A stretch of 64,000 nt of DNA from Manihot esculenta (Eukaryota > Streptophyta > Magnoliopsida > Malpighiales > Euphorbiaceae), in NCBI RefSeq assembly GCF_001659605.2, contig NC_035161.2, positions 8,913,738 to 8,977,737 on the forward strand. Direction: 5' to 3'. A model generated the notes under the pieces. It made no database searches. It saw nothing but the letters and a program-made list of their open reading frames with translations, and was not told where the DNA came from. Below, piece after piece: positions 59,723 through 64,000 of this stretch; positions within the stretch are counted from its first letter, which is position 1, and every line of letters starts with the position of its first letter. A program made the position numbers and the translations under genes.

Positions 59723-61078
59723 GTTGACTTATTTAACTAATCCTAGCTGATTCTAGAGATCCAGTAATAGCACTGACAGATAAAAGGTTGACAGGAAAGT
59801 GGGGAACATGAAGGACAGATGATAATTTAATGTTGGATGTGCAAATAACAGAACCTGTTCCGGATATGGGAGTAAAAGAGCCATTAGCAATTCTGACACT
59901 ATCTTTGGTTAGAGAAGGAGAATAATTGAGAAAGCCTTTATAAGAGCCTGTCATATGTCTATTCGCACCAGAATCGATAATCCATGGAACATTATTAAAA
60001 GAGGAAGCATTACCTGACTTTACAAAGTTAGATGTAGCACCAGAGGATGAAGAGGTGTCAATATGAGACAAGAGGCGCTTGAGACTCTGAAGTTCATTAG
60101 GGGAAAGGAACTCAGTCGTTGTTGTCTCCTTAAAGGGCTCCTCCACAGTTTCTGCTAACTTAGCTTGATTTCTAGAGGTACCTCGTTTTCCTCTACGACC
60201 TCTAGTGGGACGACCATGTAACTTCCAACAAGTCTCTTTGGTATGCCTTGGTTTCCCACAATAGTCACAGTGTAAGTGATCTTTCTCAGAAGTAGGAGGC
60301 TGTGGTGTGCTCAAACTGGTAGTCAACCCAGCCTTTTCAACTGGTGTAGTATGGAGCATAGCATGTCGACGACTTTCCTCTTGTTGAACATGGGCATGGG
60401 CCTCTTCTAAAGAAGGAAAAGGATTTCTTCCCAACACTTGGACCCGAATTGGATCATATTCGTTATTCAACCCTGCAAGAAAATCATAGACCCGCTCCTT
60501 TTCAATCATTTTTCGAAATTTGACTGCATCTCCAGTGCAATCTGCCTGGAAGTCTTGATAGTAATCAAGCTCCTGCCATAAGCCACATAACTCAGAATAA
60601 AATAGAGAGATAGTCATTTCTCCTTGCTTAGTACCATGAATCTTATTCCGAATATCATAAATTTGGGCATCATTCCCAATCTTGGAATAAGTTAAGGACA
60701 GCTTTCCATATCTTTGCAGCAGTATCAATTAACAAATAGGACTTAGAGATATGAGGTTGCATAGAGTTCAGTAACCATGTCATAACAAGACAATTATCTG
60801 AGTCCCATTGAGGGAAATCTGGATCACTCTCATCAGGTTGCTTTTTATTACCAGTGACATAACCCTGCAGTCCTCTAGCCTTGATAAACAACAAACAAGA
60901 CCTTGACCAAGCAAGATAATTGGTTCCATCAAGTTTTATAGGACTAATTTGCAAGGAAGGATTATCAGAGTTAAGAATCGAGACCCTTTTACCTTCTGCC
61001 ATAGTAAAGATTTATGAACAGTGAAAGAATAGGAGGTACCCAAGGTTGTATACGCAAGAAAGCCCAATTGATTCACCA
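59723..61078 (-). pseudogene. copia-D leader, gag and protease, inverted
   Basis: The minus strand encodes a copia Gag starting M-A-E-G-K-R-V at 61002, with the Retrotran_gag/UBN2 regions, a zinc knuckle (CDYCGKPRHTKETC) near 60260, and the protease site W-I-I-D-S-G-A-N-R-H near 59975. It breaks off after L-L-S-V-S-A-I-T near 59765. A frameshift lies near 60700. The missing continuation of the protein starts on the opposite strand at 61079. The 76-base leader (61003-61078) has no primer site. Confidence 0.88.
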
Positions 61079-64000
61079 ATGCTCTTAACTGTAAAATTGA
61101 ATTCTTTCCTGATCATTGTGTTATTCAGGATCTTCGCACAGGGAAGATGATTGGCAATGGTAGGCTGCATGATGGCTTATACATGTTGGAGGGTGATCCG
61201 ACTTCTTCAATATCTCAAGCTTGTTTTGGAGAAAATAAGGATGTCAATCAGGAAATAATACAGTGGCACCGGCGGTTAGGGCATCCATCATTTTTTGTTT
61301 TAGAAAAACTTTATCCTGATTTGTTTGCTAAAACCCAGTTTGGCTCTTTATGTTGTGATGCTTGTGAGTATGCTAAACACACTAGAACATCCTATCCTTT
61401 GAGTCATAATAAAAGTCAAATTCCTTTTGCAACTATTCATTCTGATGTTTGGGGGCCTACTCAAATGGTCTCCTTATCTAGTAATTGATGGTTTGTCACC
61501 TTTATTGATTGTTGCACTCGAATGACTTGGGTCTATTTGATTAAAGCTAAAAGTGATGTCTTTTCTTGTTTTCAATCCTTTCATAAGATGGTTTGTACTC
61601 AATTTGATACTAAGGTGAAAATTTTGAGAACTGACAATGGAAGAGAATACATGGATAGTAGCTTTTCTGCTTATTTGGAGAGTAATGGGATAATACATCA
61701 GACTAGTTGTCCTTATACTAGTGCTCAAAATGGCGTTGCTGAGAGGAAAAATAGACATCTATTGGAGGTAGCTCGATCTCTTATGTTCACCATGAATCTA
61801 CCCAAAACATATTGGGGAGATGCAATTCTTACATCTGCTTATCTTATCAATAGAATGCCTCTCAAGACCCTTGACTTTATGAGTCCTTTGACGGCTCTAC
61901 AAGGGAAGAATTTATATGTTGTTCCACCAAAAGTATTTGAGTGTGTTTGCTTTGTCCATACTAGGACGACAGGAAAACTGGATCCCAAGGCCCTTAAATG
62001 TGTGTTTGTTGGGTATTCTCCAACACAGAATGGATACAAGTGTTATCATCCTCCCTCTAGGAAATACTTCGTTAGTATGGATGTTACCTTCTGAGAAACT
62101 GAACACTACTTCAGTACCACCCACTCACCTCTTCAGGGGGAGAATAATGAGCAAGAAGAGGTGATCCCGAATTCTGTGATTCTGAATGATATGGTTCAAC
62201 TAGAAAGTTTGAGTTCTAGTAGACAGGGGGAGATGTCCAATCAGGGAGAGAGAACTGGTCGTTTGGACAAGCCAGATTTGAGAAGGTATTCAAGGAGAGA
62301 TAAGGCAGAAGAAGCCATTATGCAGTCTACTCAGAGTCAAGAATCTTCTCCTGGTGAGTTACCCACAACTCTTTCTTCTGGTGAGTTACCCACAACTCTT
62401 GAATGTTTCAATGACTTAGATAAACCTATTGCACAAAGAAAAGGGGTCAGATCTTGCACTAAACACCCTATTTCTAACTTTGTTTCTTATGAATCTTTAT
62501 CTCCTTCCTATAGAGCCTTTGCCTTATCTATTTCCTCTGTGTCTATTCCACGGGATTGGAAGAAAGCTCTTGCAGATCCTAAATGGAAGAAAGCAATGAT
62601 TGGAGAGATGAAAGCATTGGCTAAAAATGAGACTTGGGAGCTCGTCACTCTCCCACCTGAGAAGAAACTCGTTGGCTGTAAAAGGGTGTTCACAGTGAAA
62701 CACAAAGCTGATGGCACAATTGAACGGTTTAAGGCCAGATTGGTTGCTAAAGGATTCACCCAAACCTATGGAGTGGATTACCAAGAGACATTTGCCCCAG
62801 TTGCAAAAATGAACTCAATCAGAGTTTTGTTATCTTGCGCAGCCAACTTGGACTGGGACTTGCAACAGTTTGATGTGAAGAATGCTTTCCTCCATGGAGA
62901 TTTAAAGGAAGAAGTGTTCATGGAAATTCCTCCTGGGTTCGCTGATGAGAAGACACAAGGAAAGGTGTGCAGGTTAAAAAAGGCTTTGTATGGGCTAAAA
63001 CAATCTCCCAGAGCTTGGTTTGACAGGTTTAGCAGAGCCATGATGTCCTTTGGTTACCAACAAAGCAATGCTGATCACACTCTGTTTATCAAACATCATA
63101 AGGGTAAGATCACCCTTCTTATTGTGTATGTTGATGATATAGTGGTGACAGGTGATGACAAAGAGGAAATGGCTCAACTAAAGAGGTTGTTGGCCCAGGA
63201 ATTTGAAATCAAAGATCTGGGAAAACTGTAATATTTTCTAGGTATCGAGGTGGCTAGATCAGGAAAAGGAATTTTCATCTCCCAAAGAAAGTACATTCTG
63301 GATCTTTTGGAAGAAACTGGTATGATGGGGTGTAAACCAGCAGAATCTCCCATTGAAAGTAATCACAAGCTGAAAGCAGGAACTGGTGAGTCCGTGGATA
63401 TTGGAAGATATCAGAGATTGATAGGAAGGTTGATTTCTCTCACACACTCGACCGGATATAGCCTATGCTGTTAGCTTAGTCAGCCAATTCATGCATGACC
63501 CTCGCGAGACTCATATGCAAGCTATACTTCGCATCTTGAGATACCTAAAGTCTGCGCCAGGGAAAGGGCTTCTTTACTCCAAACATGGTCATCTCCGAAT
63601 TGAAACTTTTACAGAAGCAGATTGGGCAAGATCTCTCGATGACAGGAGATCCATCTCTGGCTACTGCACAGTTGTGGGGGGGAACCTTGTCACCTGGAGG
63701 AGCAAAAAACAAAGTGTTGTTGCTCGGTCAAGTGCGGAAGCAGAATACAGAGCAATGGCCCAAGGAGTATGTGAACTCTTATGGTTACAGAAGTTATTGG
63801 AAGAGTTGAGATTGTCCGAGAGAGACAAGATAACTTTGTATTGTGACAATAAAGCTGCTATAAGTATAGCACAAAATCCAGTCCAACATGACCGAACCAA
63901 GCACATTGAAATTGATCGGCACTTCATTAAAGAAAAATTAACAGACGGTGTCTTGAGCCTAGTTCATGTGACTTCTACGGGGCAACTTGCGGATGTGTTT
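61079..64000 (+). pseudogene. copia-D integrase, RT and RNase H, running off the window
   Basis: It starts within the protein (N/K-A-L-N-C-K-I-E-F-F-P-D-H near 61079). The integrase zinc finger (H-R-R-L-G-H-P-S...C-D-A-C) is at about 61268-61370 and the core at 61435-61800 with D and E residues. The linker follows to 62500. RT runs from about 62540 with an intact Y-V-D-D near 63128, then RNase H (A-E-A-E-Y-R-A-M near 63740) to the edge. Stops at 61486 (TGA), 62092 (TGA) and 63229 (TAA) and one frameshift near 63450 disable it. All catalytic boxes are otherwise kept, so it is a fairly young relic. Confidence 0.88.
62350..62400 (+). repeat. 24-bp in-frame tandem duplication in copia-D
   Basis: TCTGGTGAGTTACCCACAAC and its near-copy occur twice in a row, adding eight residues (S-G-E-L-P-T-T-L) to the variable linker between integrase and RT. 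Confidence 0.85.

Overview
The window is eukaryotic nuclear DNA from a flowering plant, almost certainly a eudicot. It holds Ty3/gypsy chromoviruses of the Tekay/Del type, Ty1/copia relics, a Mutator-like element, AT-rich intergenic DNA, and spliced genes with GT-AG introns. The gene repertoire (HIPP metal-binding proteins, an RGI/RCH-type receptor-kinase fragment, an ILL6-type auxin-conjugate hydrolase fragment) fits a Malpighiales-like genome such as a euphorb, but that placement is inference.

Positions 1-31092 are a stack of nested gypsy elements, named E1-E5 here. E5 (+, oldest of the five) sits in a copia relic (copia-A). E3 (-) is inserted in the E5 pol gene. E2 (+) is inserted in the left LTR of E3, and E1 (-) in the 5' LTR of E2. 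E4 (+, an LTR only) is inserted in the right LTR of E3. E1 (polyprotein 1651-6636) and E2 (11284-16230) have uninterrupted gag-pol frames. E3 is a deletion derivative and E5 is inactivated. All the LTRs share repeated TTCGGCNGCCGAA motifs near the TATA box, a position-conserved minisatellite, and a hairpin beside the polypurine tract.

Positions 31093-36059 hold the decayed copia-A. Positions 36069-38014 are a Mutator-like element with about 200-bp inverted termini and a perfect 9-bp target duplication. It carries the 5' part of an LRR receptor-kinase gene, so it is a Pack-MULE.

Positions 38024-53140 are the gene-bearing, AT-rich part. It has an unidentified 61-residue protein gene (40007-40192, -), a two-exon single-HMA-domain protein (41594-43120, -), and a four-exon HIPP9-type gene with two HMA domains and a C-terminal CaaX box (45595-47447, -). 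Four copies of an AT-rich repeat lie around them.

Positions 53145-64000 are again repetitive: a decayed copia on the minus strand (53145-56234), the terminal part of an ILL6-like amidohydrolase gene with a premature stop (56998-57378), a copia gag-protease segment (57698-59240), a 480-bp TRIM element (59241-59722), and a further copia. The last has its leader-gag-protease segment (about 59765-61078) inverted relative to its integrase-RT-RNase H part, which runs off the right edge. No tRNA, rRNA or CRISPR feature was seen.
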